A stretch of DNA of 12,739 nt from Thermoflexia bacterium (GTDB lineage: Bacteria; Chloroflexota; Anaerolineae; B4-G1; SLSP01): NCBI GenBank assembly GCA_030605705.1, contig JAUWHU010000268.1:1-12739 (forward strand), in the 5' to 3' direction. The position numbers were made by a program, and so were the translations under genes. This document shows positions 1 through 6,423 of the stretch, piece after piece. How positions within the stretch are numbered: the stretch's first letter is position 1; each line of letters starts with the position of its first letter. The notes beneath the pieces were generated by a model, which searched no databases, was not told the DNA's origin, and saw only the letters and a program-made list of their open reading frames with translations.

Positions 1-883
1 CCGCGCCATCCTCCAACGCCAGATCGAAAACAGCCGTATCCACCGGCTCTGCGCTCTCGTTGGTCACCTGGAATTCGACCACGAAACCACGGCCCTCCCC
101 CGCATCGGGGAGTGCGATGGAATTCAAGACGGTGACGCGCAGTGTTCCCATCTGCTGCGCGCCTCCCAGCGTGTGGCCGGCCTCGGGTAGATAATGAGCC
201 TGCACGATGAGGCGATCCGACTCTTTCCCTCCCAGCAGAATCAGCGTCAGGCCCGGCCGGTTTTGCGCCAACGGCGTGGTATCGTCGGCAGGCAGCCGTT
301 GTACCTGCGGGGAACCAAAGATCAGCTGCGTGCCGTTGTCAAGCGTCAACGAGATCCGGTCAGAAGAGGTCAACCCCGACAACAATGAGGCGGGCGTCGT
401 CGAGTGGGGAACCCCCACCACGTAGTTCACCACCGTTCCGTAGATCCACACCAGCACCTCCTGGCCCTCGGACGGGAGGGGGAGGCGGTCCTCGTCCAGG
501 GTCACGGGTATCACAGGGAAGGTTTGCTTTGCCATTTCCAGCTCAGTGGGGAGCGCGATGGGCAGCACGCGGCCGTTTTCCTGCAGGACCACCAGGTCTT
601 CAGGGAGCGCGGGCGGCGAGGTGAAGGTGAGCAGTTTCCCGATGGTCAGCGGCTCGGCTCCTCCCGTTGTGTGTTCACGACGATTCGTCAGCAGGGCGCC
701 CACACCGGCTGCGATCAAAATCAAAAAGCCCAAGACCATGAGCAGGACGGCCCAGGTAGGGGGAAAGGAGGGGGCGTCAGTGCGTGGCCTGACGGGGGCA
801 GGAGCGGGGCGACCTTTCGGTGTCTCCGAGGTAGCGGAGCGGGCAGACGGTGGTACGGGAGGCAAGGCTTGTAGTTCACTCAT
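1..883 (-). CDS. Single-pass membrane protein with extracytoplasmic domain, partial (3' end off the left edge)
   Basis: The frame is open from an ATG at 883 to the left edge, giving 294 residues without a stop, so the C-terminus is missing. An AAGGAA ribosome binding site lies about 8 bases upstream. Residues 1-43 are Pro/Ala/Arg-rich and disordered-looking. Residues about 44-66 (from TWAVLLMVLGF to GVGALL) form one clear transmembrane helix. The rest is a beta-rich soluble region ending in a stretch like DUF4352-type domains (GFVVEFQVTNESAEPVDT). I infer an anchored protein with its domain outside the membrane; the function is unknown. It lies 119 bases downstream of the secreted protein at 1003-2511 on the same strand, so the two may form one envelope operon. 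I am confident it is a real gene and unsure of the family. Confidence 0.8.
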   Translation of the reverse strand, partial: MSELQALPPVPPSARSATSETPKGRPAPAPVRPRTDAPSFPPTWAVLLMVLGFLILIAAGVGALLTNRREHTTGGAEPLTIGKLLTFTSPPALPEDLVVLQENGRVLPIALPTELEMAKQTFPVIPVTLDEDRLPLPSEGQEVLVWIYGTVVNYVVGVPHSTTPASLLSGLTSSDRISLTLDNGTQLIFGSPQVQRLPADDTTPLAQNRPGLTLILLGGKESDRLIVQAHYLPEAGHTLGGAQQMGTLRVTVLNSIALPDAGEGRGFVVEFQVTNESAEPVDTAVFDLALEDGA

Positions 884-905
884 CGGTCACTTCCTTCACA
901 ACTTA

Positions 906-975
906 GCGAATGGCGAATGGCGAATGGCAAATAGCAAATGGCAAATAGCAAATGGCGAATAGCAAATGGCAAATC
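906..975. repeat. Heptamer tandem repeat, ten units of GCRAATR
   Basis: Ten back-to-back 7-base units follow the pattern GCRAATR: GCGAATG three times, then alternating GCAAATA, GCAAATG and GCGAATA. They fill most of the 119-base gap between the stop of the secreted protein and the start of the membrane protein on the minus strand. Variation is limited to two purine positions. The array resembles the heptanucleotide STRR repeats known from cyanobacteria. It is not coding, and no function can be read from it. Confidence 0.9.
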
Positions 976-1002
976 GGTTAGCGGCGGCCGAGACCGCCCA
1001 GA

Positions 1003-2511
1003 TTAAGGAATGGTTCCGGGCAGCGGGAGGGGCACGATGCGCACTTTGACCTCCGGCGTTTCTGGGTCTACGAAACGGTCAAGCCCCAACAGCGGCACCA
1101 ATACCCGGACCGTGCTGATCGTCGGCACGGTGAAGGAGAGTTGCCCTTGTTCGTCGGTGTAGCTGCGGGCCAATTCCTCCCCGGTGGTCGAGGAGAGCAC
1201 GCGGACGAAGAACCCGGCGATGCCTTCCCCTGCGCCAAATTGCCCGTCGTTGTTGCCGTCGTAGTAGATGATCAGGCGGAAGGTGCGAAAACCCGAGGGG
1301 ATTGGCGTCGGCGTGACGGGAGGCGGAGTCGTCAAAGCATGGAAGCTCAGTTCCACCGTGCCGCCCGTGTCGGGGGTAGGCGTCGGGGTCGCTATCGGCG
1401 AGCTGGTCGGCTGAGGGATAGCCGTGGGAGCCGGTGTCTGGTCTTTGGAAGGGGCCGGCGTCACGTCGGTCCCCGGCACTACTTTGGTACAACTCAGGCG
1501 GTAATCGCTGTTGGTGGTGTCGGGCAGGGACATCCGCCCGCCTTGCCCCACCAACACGTAGAGATACCCCTCGTAGGTGCTGTAGTAGCTGAAGCGGCTG
1601 CTGTAGTCGCCGAGCTCTTTGTCGTCGTTGCCGCCTAACATGTTCCGGTTCACGTCATAGAACTCGATATTTGTATCCACGCCCGGATCAAGGTTCGAGG
1701 TTTCGCAGGTGAAAAGCAGGCCCGGTTTGACCCACATCTTGAAATAGTCGTTATCCACTGAGGCCCCGCCCCAGGGGATGAAGTTCAGATCATACGGTAC
1801 TTCCGGCGCGATCGTCGCCGCTGTATCGAAGTTATAGTTCGGCTCATATTGATCGTAACCCGTACTATAGGGGGGAACGGGTGTCGCGGTGGGCGTCCCC
1901 GGCGCCGGCGTAGGGGTAAGCGTAGGGGTCGCGGTGGGTTCCACGACGCTTGCCACCAGGTGGTAAGTTCCGCCGCTGCACTGATCGCTGATCTGGGAGA
2001 CCACGAAGTAGTAAGGGCCGGCAGAGGTGGCGGAGAGTTCCAGGTAGGCCGAGTTGCCATCAAAGGTATTGGTATCTGTGAGTATCGCCTGGTAAGTGCT
2101 GTCGTAGGCGATGATGCCGAGGTTGTAATTGCCCATGCCGTCGGGGATGGCTTGAACGCGATATTTCCAGCCCGGCACGGCATTATCCAGGCGGAAATAG
2201 TCCTCTCCCGGGGGGAGGGTCGCGCCCTGGTTCCCTGTCACCAGTGCCAGACTATTGTAGTCGGCCAGTGTGGCCGCGTGTGCGAAGTCAACATTGTAGG
2301 GGATGGCATCGGTGGTGGTGGTGGAGAGGGTGCAGGTGATGATGGCGCCCTGTGGACGGAAAAAGACGCTCAAGCCAGCGGCCCCCACAGCGTTCTGCGC
2401 CAGGGGGGGGGCGTCGCCCGCTCCCGGCATCAGCGAAGCCCAGGTCAAGGCGCCCATGCACAGCAGTACTCCCAAAATCGTCAGACCGGCAGTGAATTTT
2501 CTCTTCGCCAT
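1003..2511 (-). CDS. Secreted multidomain protein: two PPC-like domains and an SdrD/SpaA-like domain
   Basis: This 502-residue protein starts at an ATG with an AGGAGG site six bases upstream. It has a signal peptide: MAKRK, then a hydrophobic stretch over residues 8-28. Residues about 75-190 and 218-342 each resemble bacterial pre-peptidase C-terminal (PPC) beta-sandwich domains, with paired patterns such as DYFRLDNAVPG and DYFKMWVKPG and aromatic strands. Thr/Pro linkers separate the domains (about 190-215, 348-382, 393-407). Residues about 408-475 (YYDGNNDGQFGAGEGIAGFF onward) look like an SdrD B / SpaA-type domain with Asp/Asn-rich calcium-binding character and a TDEQGQLSF strand. No enzyme domain is visible; a surface or matrix role is inferred. 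A run of nine C on the coding strand lies just after the signal peptide. It is upstream of and co-directional with the membrane protein at 1-883. Confidence 0.85.
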   Translation of the reverse strand: MAKRKFTAGLTILGVLLCMGALTWASLMPGAGDAPPLAQNAVGAAGLSVFFRPQGAIITCTLSTTTTDAIPYNVDFAHAATLADYNSLALVTGNQGATLPPGEDYFRLDNAVPGWKYRVQAIPDGMGNYNLGIIAYDSTYQAILTDTNTFDGNSAYLELSATSAGPYYFVVSQISDQCSGGTYHLVASVVEPTATPTLTPTPAPGTPTATPVPPYSTGYDQYEPNYNFDTAATIAPEVPYDLNFIPWGGASVDNDYFKMWVKPGLLFTCETSNLDPGVDTNIEFYDVNRNMLGGNDDKELGDYSSRFSYYSTYEGYLYVLVGQGGRMSLPDTTNSDYRLSCTKVVPGTDVTPAPSKDQTPAPTAIPQPTSSPIATPTPTPDTGGTVELSFHALTTPPPVTPTPIPSGFRTFRLIIYYDGNNDGQFGAGEGIAGFFVRVLSSTTGEELARSYTDEQGQLSFTVPTISTVRVLVPLLGLDRFVDPETPEVKVRIVPLPLPGTIP

Positions 2512-2562
2512 GACCAGCCTCCTGCACTTTCTGCCACGCGTGTCTCAAACAGTCACGTTTTT

Positions 2563-2673
2563 TGCATCTTGGCGTTTTTTTTAACGCAAGGACGCCAAGG
2601 CGCAGGGACGCAAAGTTTAATTTGTTTTTCTTGCGACCTGGCGTTAAAAAACGCCCGAATATCTCAAGATGCA
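2563..2673. repeat. MITE-like inverted-repeat element, copy 1
   Basis: The element lies in the 430-base gap between the secreted protein and the helicase. Its outer ends are complementary (TGCATCTT at 2563-2570, AAGATGCA at 2666-2673). Inside these, GGCGTTTTTTTTAACGC on the left is mirrored by GCGTTAAAAAACGCC on the right, so the whole 111-base unit can fold back on itself. The centre carries the block found again at 9753-9783, identical over 31 bases (2597-2627 here). No transposase is present; it looks like a non-autonomous dispersed repeat. Short ORFs through it are not genes. Confidence 0.75.
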
Positions 2674-2710
2674 CCAGTTATTTAATGACTTCCCTGAAAA
2701 AAGATTTTCT

Positions 2711-2845
2711 AACCGCAAAGAACGCCAAGAGCGCAAAGTTGTTTTTAAAGTCTACCTGCAAATTGTTTATGTTTTGGATGAAATTTCGCAAGATTCTCAG
2801 CTTTTCCCTTAATTTTTCTTGGCGTTCTTTGCGCCCTTGGCGGTT
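2711..2845. repeat. Imperfect inverted repeat of GCAAAG/CTTTGC modules
   Basis: An arm at 2711-2738, built from modules AACCGC-AAAG-AACGCC-AAG, is mirrored with a few substitutions by 2818-2845, where CTTGGCG, CTTTGCGC and CTTGGCGGTT occur. The 79-base centre is AT-rich. The flanking A-run (near 2695) and T-run (2852-2859) extend the symmetry. It belongs to the same style of repeat as the element next to it. Apart from these two repeats I see no gene, tRNA or clear terminator between 2512 and 2941. Confidence 0.65.
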
Positions 2846-2941
2846 CAATTAGTTTTTTTCAGTAGACTTATTTAATTGTCATTCCCTATTTATTGAGAAG
2901 GGACACTCTAATCATACCCGATTTCTCCGAATTCTCAATCC

Positions 2942-5134
2942 TCAATGTTTCGAAAACGGTTCCAGCGGGGCCAGACCGGCCAGAAATTGCTTCACCCCTA
3001 CGCGGTTATCGAAGAACAGCACCGTCACGAGCTCCTCGCCGCCCTCGATCTGGCTATCTTGCACTGCGCCCTCGCCGAAGCGCCGGTGGCTCACGTGCTG
3101 CCCCCGGTGAAAGCGTTGTTGCACGGCCGGCCGTCGCTCTGGCTGTCGCTGGAGGGCTTGTCCCCAGCGCGGCGCGCTCCAGTGATTAGCTCCCTGAACG
3201 GAGCGTTTGGGCTTCGAGGGCTGTCCCAGCACTTCGGGCGGCAAATCGGCGAGGAAGCGGGAGGGTAGCGACGGCTCAGTGTTGCCGTACCAATGACGAA
3301 GGAAAGCGTAGCTGAGATACAAGCGCTCCTTAGCACGGGTCATCCCTACGTAGAGCAACCGGCGCTCCTCCGCCACCGCTTGCAGCGAATCATCTAAGGA
3401 ACGACTGTGGGGCAACATACCGTCTTCCAATCCCGTGATGAAAACCACGGGGTATTCCAGGCCCTTGGCGCTGTGCAGCGTGAGCAGTGTGACCGCCTCC
3501 ACCCGTTCGTCGAGCTCGTCCACATCGGCGACCAACGCCACGTCGGTCAGGAAATCACGCAGTAAGAGCTCCGGGGCCTCGGCGGTGACGGCGCGCAAGG
3601 CCAGGATGTTTTCCCAACGGGATTCGCCCACGTCGGTGTTATCGCGCAAATACGACTCGTAGCCTGTGTCAGCGATGATGCGATCCAGCAGCTGCACCAC
3701 GGGAAGCTGCTCCCGCGCCTCATGCCAGGCAGTGACCAGCTCCGTGAAGACCTGGAGGGCATTGCGAGTGCGGCGGCTCAAGGTTCCCTGGGCCACCAAC
3801 GCCATCGCTGCCCGGTAGCGGCTGCTCTGCTGCGCCTCGGCCTGCGCCGCGACTTTGGCTAATGTGCGCGCGCCGATTCCCCGCGCCGGGAGGTTGACCA
3901 CCCGCAAAAAGCTGACGTTATCGTCGGGGTTCTGCGCCAGTCGCAGGAAGGCCAGGACATCCTTGACCTCCTTGCGGCTATAGAAGCGCGTGCCCCCGAT
4001 CAGCCGGTAAGGGATGTTCGCGTGGACGAAAGCCTCTTCCAAAGCGCGGGATTGCGCGTTGGTGCGGTACATCACCGCCACGTCGCCCGGCGTGTAGTTG
4101 GCGCGTTGCAGCGCCTGTACCTCACGCGCCACGAAATCGGCCTCCTCTTCCTCATCGTAGGCCTCGTGCAGCGCGATGGGCAAGCCACCCGGCCGGCGGG
4201 TGAAGAGCGACTTCGGCGTCCGCTCTAAGTTGTGGGCGATGATGGCCTGCGCGCCATTGAGGATCACCTGCGTGGAGCGGTAGTTTTCCTCCAGGAGAAA
4301 TTCCTGCAGCTCGGGGTAATCCTCTCGCAGGCGGTGAATGTTACGGGTGTCGGCCCCGCGCCAGGAGTAGATGGATTGGTCCTCGTCGGCGACGACGTAA
4401 AGGCTGCGATGTTCCTGAGAAAGCTGCCGCAGCAATGTGTACTGCGCCATGTTGGTGTCCTGGAACTCATCCACCAGGATGTAGCGGAAACGTTGCCGGT
4501 ACTTTTCCAGCACTTCGGGGGTGGCGCGGAAAAGGCGCACCGGCTCCACCAGCAGATCATCGAAATCCAGCGCGCTATTTTCGCGCAGCATTTCCTGGTA
4601 ACGACGGTAGACCCGCGCCACAATCTCGTCGTAATAGGTATGGACTGGGTAGTCGGCGGGCAGGAGCAGCTCGTTTTTGGCCCGCGATACCGCGCCGAGC
4701 AGGGCGCGAGGGCGGTAGCGTTTGTCATCCAGCCCCAATTCCTTGACCACCAGCTTCATCGCCGAGAGTTGATCGGCGCTGTCGAAGATCACGTAATCAC
4801 TGTCCAGACCTGCCCACTCCGCCTCGCGGCGGAGAATCCGCGCGCAGGTGGCGTGGAAGGTACCGATAGATAGGCCGCGCGACGCGGTGCGCTCCAGCAT
4901 CCCGTCGAGTCGCTTGCGCATCTCCCGGGCGGCCTTGTTCGTGAAAGTCACCGCCAACACCTGCCACGGCGGGACCAGTTCCATGCTCAACAGCCAGGCG
5001 ACGCGATGGGTGAGCACCCGCGTCTTGCCGGAACCCGGCCCGGCCAGGACCAAGACGGGGCCGGGAGGAACGGTGATCGCGGCGCGTTGCTGCGCGTTCA
5101 GCTCTCGCAGAAGCGGGTGGTTCTCATTATTCAT
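2942..5134 (-). CDS. pcrA: ATP-dependent 3'-5' DNA helicase, UvrD/PcrA family
   Basis: This 730-residue superfamily 1A helicase would unwind DNA 3' to 5' in excision repair, replication-fork rescue and transcription-coupled repair. All family motifs are present in order: Q-motif (LNAQQRAAI, about 12-20), Walker A (AGPGSGKT, 31-38), Ia (FTNKAAREM), Walker B (VDEFQDTN, 221-228), III (ADEDQSIYSWRGAD, 249-262), IV (EENYRST, 282-288), V (LTLHSAKGLE, 551-560) and VI (EERRLLYVGMTRAKERL, 589-605). The C-terminus, about 674-727, has the Tudor-like fold of PcrA/UvrD (RGQHVSHRRFGEGAV and GVKQFLAGLAPLE), which binds RNA polymerase in that family. Length and motifs are complete, so the gene looks functional. 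No ribosome binding site precedes the ATG. It is divergent from tRNA-Asp. UvrD or PcrA are equally valid names. Confidence 0.95.
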   Translation of the reverse strand: MNNENHPLLRELNAQQRAAITVPPGPVLVLAGPGSGKTRVLTHRVAWLLSMELVPPWQVLAVTFTNKAAREMRKRLDGMLERTASRGLSIGTFHATCARILRREAEWAGLDSDYVIFDSADQLSAMKLVVKELGLDDKRYRPRALLGAVSRAKNELLLPADYPVHTYYDEIVARVYRRYQEMLRENSALDFDDLLVEPVRLFRATPEVLEKYRQRFRYILVDEFQDTNMAQYTLLRQLSQEHRSLYVVADEDQSIYSWRGADTRNIHRLREDYPELQEFLLEENYRSTQVILNGAQAIIAHNLERTPKSLFTRRPGGLPIALHEAYDEEEEADFVAREVQALQRANYTPGDVAVMYRTNAQSRALEEAFVHANIPYRLIGGTRFYSRKEVKDVLAFLRLAQNPDDNVSFLRVVNLPARGIGARTLAKVAAQAEAQQSSRYRAAMALVAQGTLSRRTRNALQVFTELVTAWHEAREQLPVVQLLDRIIADTGYESYLRDNTDVGESRWENILALRAVTAEAPELLLRDFLTDVALVADVDELDERVEAVTLLTLHSAKGLEYPVVFITGLEDGMLPHSRSLDDSLQAVAEERRLLYVGMTRAKERLYLSYAFLRHWYGNTEPSLPSRFLADLPPEVLGQPSKPKRSVQGANHWSAPRWGQALQRQPERRPAVQQRFHRGQHVSHRRFGEGAVQDSQIEGGEELVTVLFFDNRVGVKQFLAGLAPLEPFSKH

Positions 5135-5149
5135 GTTACCATTGTAACA
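5134..5149 (-). promoter_or_regulatory. Dyad with -10 box at the helicase start; possible leaderless promoter
   Basis: TGTTAC (5134-5139) and GTAACA (5144-5149) form a perfect dyad around CATT. Read on the helicase strand it contains TACAAT (5146 to 5141), a good -10 box, with a weak TTGCTC -35 box 16 bases further upstream. Transcription would then begin at or next to the ATG at 5134, so the mRNA could be leaderless, which agrees with the missing Shine-Dalgarno sequence. The symmetry could also be an operator. Confidence 0.4.
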
Positions 5150-5195
5150 CGGGAAAATGAGTGAGCAAATGCGGGTCGGCGGATACTGCCGAGGA

Positions 5196-5223
5196 TTGAC
5201 AAATCTTGAGGCTATGGTAAGAT
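5196..5223 (+). promoter_or_regulatory. Sigma-70-type promoter of tRNA-Asp
   Basis: A consensus -35 box TTGACA (5196-5201) and a -10 box TAAGAT (5218-5223) are separated by 16 bases, 12 bases before the tRNA. Position, spacing and the perfect -35 box support this. Confidence 0.7.
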
Positions 5224-5235
5224 ATTTTTTGTTAA

Positions 5236-5309
5236 GGGGGCGTAGTGTAGCGGTTTAACATGCCGGCCTGTCAAGCCGGAGATCGCGGGTTCAAATCCCG
5301 TCGCTCCCG
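5236..5309 (+). tRNA. tRNA-Asp (anticodon GTC)
   Basis: The cloverleaf folds well. The acceptor stem GGGGGCG (5236-5242) pairs with CGCTCCC (5302-5308) with one G-T wobble. The D stem is GTGT/ACAT. The anticodon stem CCGGC/GCCGG is perfect around the loop CTGTCAA, with GTC at 5270-5272. The T arm carries GGTTCAAATCCC. The discriminator base is G, as expected for an aspartate tRNA. The 3' CCA is not encoded and must be added by nucleotidyltransferase. It stands between the housekeeping-like helicase and the accessory region, a usual place for island insertion, but no second copy of its 3' end is visible in the window. Confidence 0.97.
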
Positions 5310-5335
5310 CTGGTGACATCAGGAGAGAAACTGAC

Positions 5336-5368
5336 AAAGCCATCCCATTGTAAAATGGGATGGCTTTT
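5336..5368 (+). terminator. Rho-independent terminator of tRNA-Asp
   Basis: A perfect 14-bp stem (5336-5349 with 5354-5367, containing GCCATCCCAT) closes a GTAA loop and runs into TTTT. It lies 27 bases after the tRNA end. Confidence 0.9.
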
Positions 5369-5634
5369 GTGTTCTCTGTACCGGTCATCTTTCTCCGCTG
5401 GGCAGCGCCCGCCCGAACACAGGTTTCTGCGCTTTTAAGGGGTCTCCCGGACCAAAATCTCGCGGACATTCGTAGCAGATCGAAAGTTAAAAACGCAGAA
5501 TGAACCACAGCGAGCACTTAGTGGCTTGCAGCTGCAACAAGATGGGATTGATGATTTGTCCCAACCGCACGGCAGCTCTCTCAGCAGCCTTAGAGGGCCT
5601 CAGAACTGCTACGATTTCCCGCCGTAGGCATGTA
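5369..5634. other. Non-coding stretch between the tRNA terminator and the accessory region
   Basis: I see no gene here. The only open frames lack ribosome binding sites and resemble nothing known. No repeat shared with the rest of the window was found. The next plausible signal is the promoter at 5635. Confidence 0.5.
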
Positions 5635-5662
5635 TTGCTCTCATCCTCTTCTGTTATATACT
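5635..5662 (+). promoter_or_regulatory. Candidate promoter for the accessory cluster
   Basis: TTGCTC (5635-5640) and TATACT (5657-5662) are 16 bases apart, about 60 bases before the first small ORF. The -10 box matches five of six consensus positions; the -35 box is weak (three of six). It is the best promoter candidate between the tRNA terminator and 5722. Confidence 0.4.
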
Positions 5663-5721
5663 CTTGTGTACTTCTCGGTCACGGCGCGATTTTTTGCTGA
5701 AATCATCCTGGAGTTGCCATT

Positions 5722-5835
5722 ATGCCTTTGATGCACGATGACGTTGCATTGACCCGCGCGCAGGTGCAGGTCAAAGCCCGGCGGGTTTTGCTTGTGTGGG
5801 AATACAGATTGTTCGATCCCGAGGGATTCAAGTGA
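5722..5835 (+). CDS. Small 37-residue ORF coupled to the next gene
   Basis: ATG at 5722 is preceded by GGAG about eight to nine bases upstream, and the frame runs to a TGA at 5833-5835. That TGA overlaps the GTG start of the following gene by four bases (GTGA), a typical translational-coupling arrangement. The product begins MPLMHDDVALTRAQ and ends WEYRLFDPEGFK. I do not recognise it. It may be a leader peptide or the remnant of a longer gene. The overlap and ribosome binding site are its only support. Confidence 0.4.
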   Translation: MPLMHDDVALTRAQVQVKARRVLLVWEYRLFDPEGFK

Positions 5836-6381
5836 ATCAACCACAAAAAACTGAACAACCTTCTTCCATCTACACCGAGGGCGGCGCTTACATCGCCGGT
5901 GACATGAACACCGGCGGCGGCTCTTTCATCGGTAGGGATTTCATCCAGCACATCACACAGTTCTTCATTGGCGATTCCGAAGCCCAGCGCGACCTGCGCA
6001 ACCACCGGGCGATGCTGCAACTCGTCCGCAACACCTGGATCAAGGGCGTTCTCGAACAATCCCTCCACGGCGCGGCGCTGCTGGAACTGGGCAAGGAGTA
6101 CCGACCCGAAGCCGTGGAACGTTCCCGACCCCAGCCAGGCTGGCGACCTGGAGCAATAGCGCCGCCGCATCCTCCTGCGCGAGTTCGCCGGGTACGTCGA
6201 AGGGCAAAAGCGGCTGCGCAAATTCCGCACCGAGGCCATACGCGCGGGCTTCGCCGACGCCTGGTGCCGCCGTGACTACGAGACCATTGTCAAGGTCGCC
6301 GAGCGTCTGCCGGAGCGAGTGCTGCAGGAGGACCCGGATTTGCTGATGTACTATGATAATGCTACACTAAGAGTAGAGTGA
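5832..6381 (+). pseudogene. Broken gene: N-terminal segment with GGGxFxGRD motif joined to an out-of-frame C-terminal segment
   Basis: The likely start is GTG at 5832, with GAGGGA five bases upstream and overlapping the previous ORF. The intact frame reads EGGAYIAGDMNTGGGSFIGR, then a helical stretch including QRDLRNHRAMLQLVR and GVLEQSLHGAALLELG, up to about 6118. The first part resembles, from memory, the N-terminal leader of Chloroflexota STAND/NACHT-type proteins. After about 6118 the meaningful sequence shifts to another frame. There it meets an amber codon (TAG, 6157-6159) and continues as LLREFAGYVEGQKRLRKFR, TEAIRAGFADAW, VLQEDPDLLMYYDNA to TGA at 6379. No NTPase domain lies between the parts, so an internal deletion is likely as well. 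The naive ORF runs out of frame to 6275 and gives an Arg/Pro-rich nonsense tail. The parent family is uncertain. Confidence 0.6.
6214..6271 (+). repeat. Direct repeat flanking fic, copy 1
   Basis: This 58-base segment of the broken gene recurs at 7537-7594 with few differences; 38 bases (6227-6264) are identical. The copies are 1323 bases (exactly 441 codons) apart, are in the same frame, and enclose the Fic gene. Confidence 0.85.
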
Positions 6382-6392
6382 GCAGTGACGGA

Positions 6393-6413
6393 TATAGTAA
6401 CGATTTCAATCGT
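6393..6413 (+). promoter_or_regulatory. Candidate -10 box and operator dyad before fic
   Basis: TATAGT (6393-6398) matches five of six -10 positions; no convincing -35 box is present. Immediately after it, ACGATT (6400-6405) and AATCGT (6408-6413) form a perfect dyad with a two-base centre, 10 bases before the Fic start codon. The Fic protein carries a C-terminal winged helix, so self-regulation through this dyad is conceivable. Confidence 0.3.
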
Positions 6414-6423
6414 GGAGTAAGCA

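Noticed and set aside
404..962. Plus-strand ORFs of 138-156 codons near the left edge
   Set aside because: They are shadows of the minus-strand membrane protein gene, which has a ribosome binding site and a clear transmembrane helix.
906..975. Possible CRISPR array
   Set aside because: The units are 7 bases and directly adjacent, without spacers.
1849..2685. Long plus-strand ORF (278 codons) opposite the secreted protein
   Set aside because: It is an antisense shadow of a GC-rich gene with a signal peptide, domains and a good ribosome binding site on the minus strand.
2562..2852. ORF with RRRDAKFNLF, also seen in 9625-9912
   Set aside because: Both are translations of the two copies of the hairpin repeat, with no ribosome binding site; the shared peptide reflects the repeat and not a protein family.
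4232..4873. Plus-strand 213-codon ORF opposite the helicase
   Set aside because: The minus strand carries all helicase motifs in order; this frame is a shadow.
5212..5517. Minus-strand 101-codon ORF ending GFEPAISGLTGRHVKP-like
   Set aside because: It is the antisense translation of tRNA-Asp and flanks. This peptide type is a well-known false annotation opposite tRNA genes.
5500..5700. 66-codon plus-strand ORF after the tRNA terminator
   Set aside because: It has no ribosome binding site, no recognisable motif and unusual composition; I treat it as non-coding.
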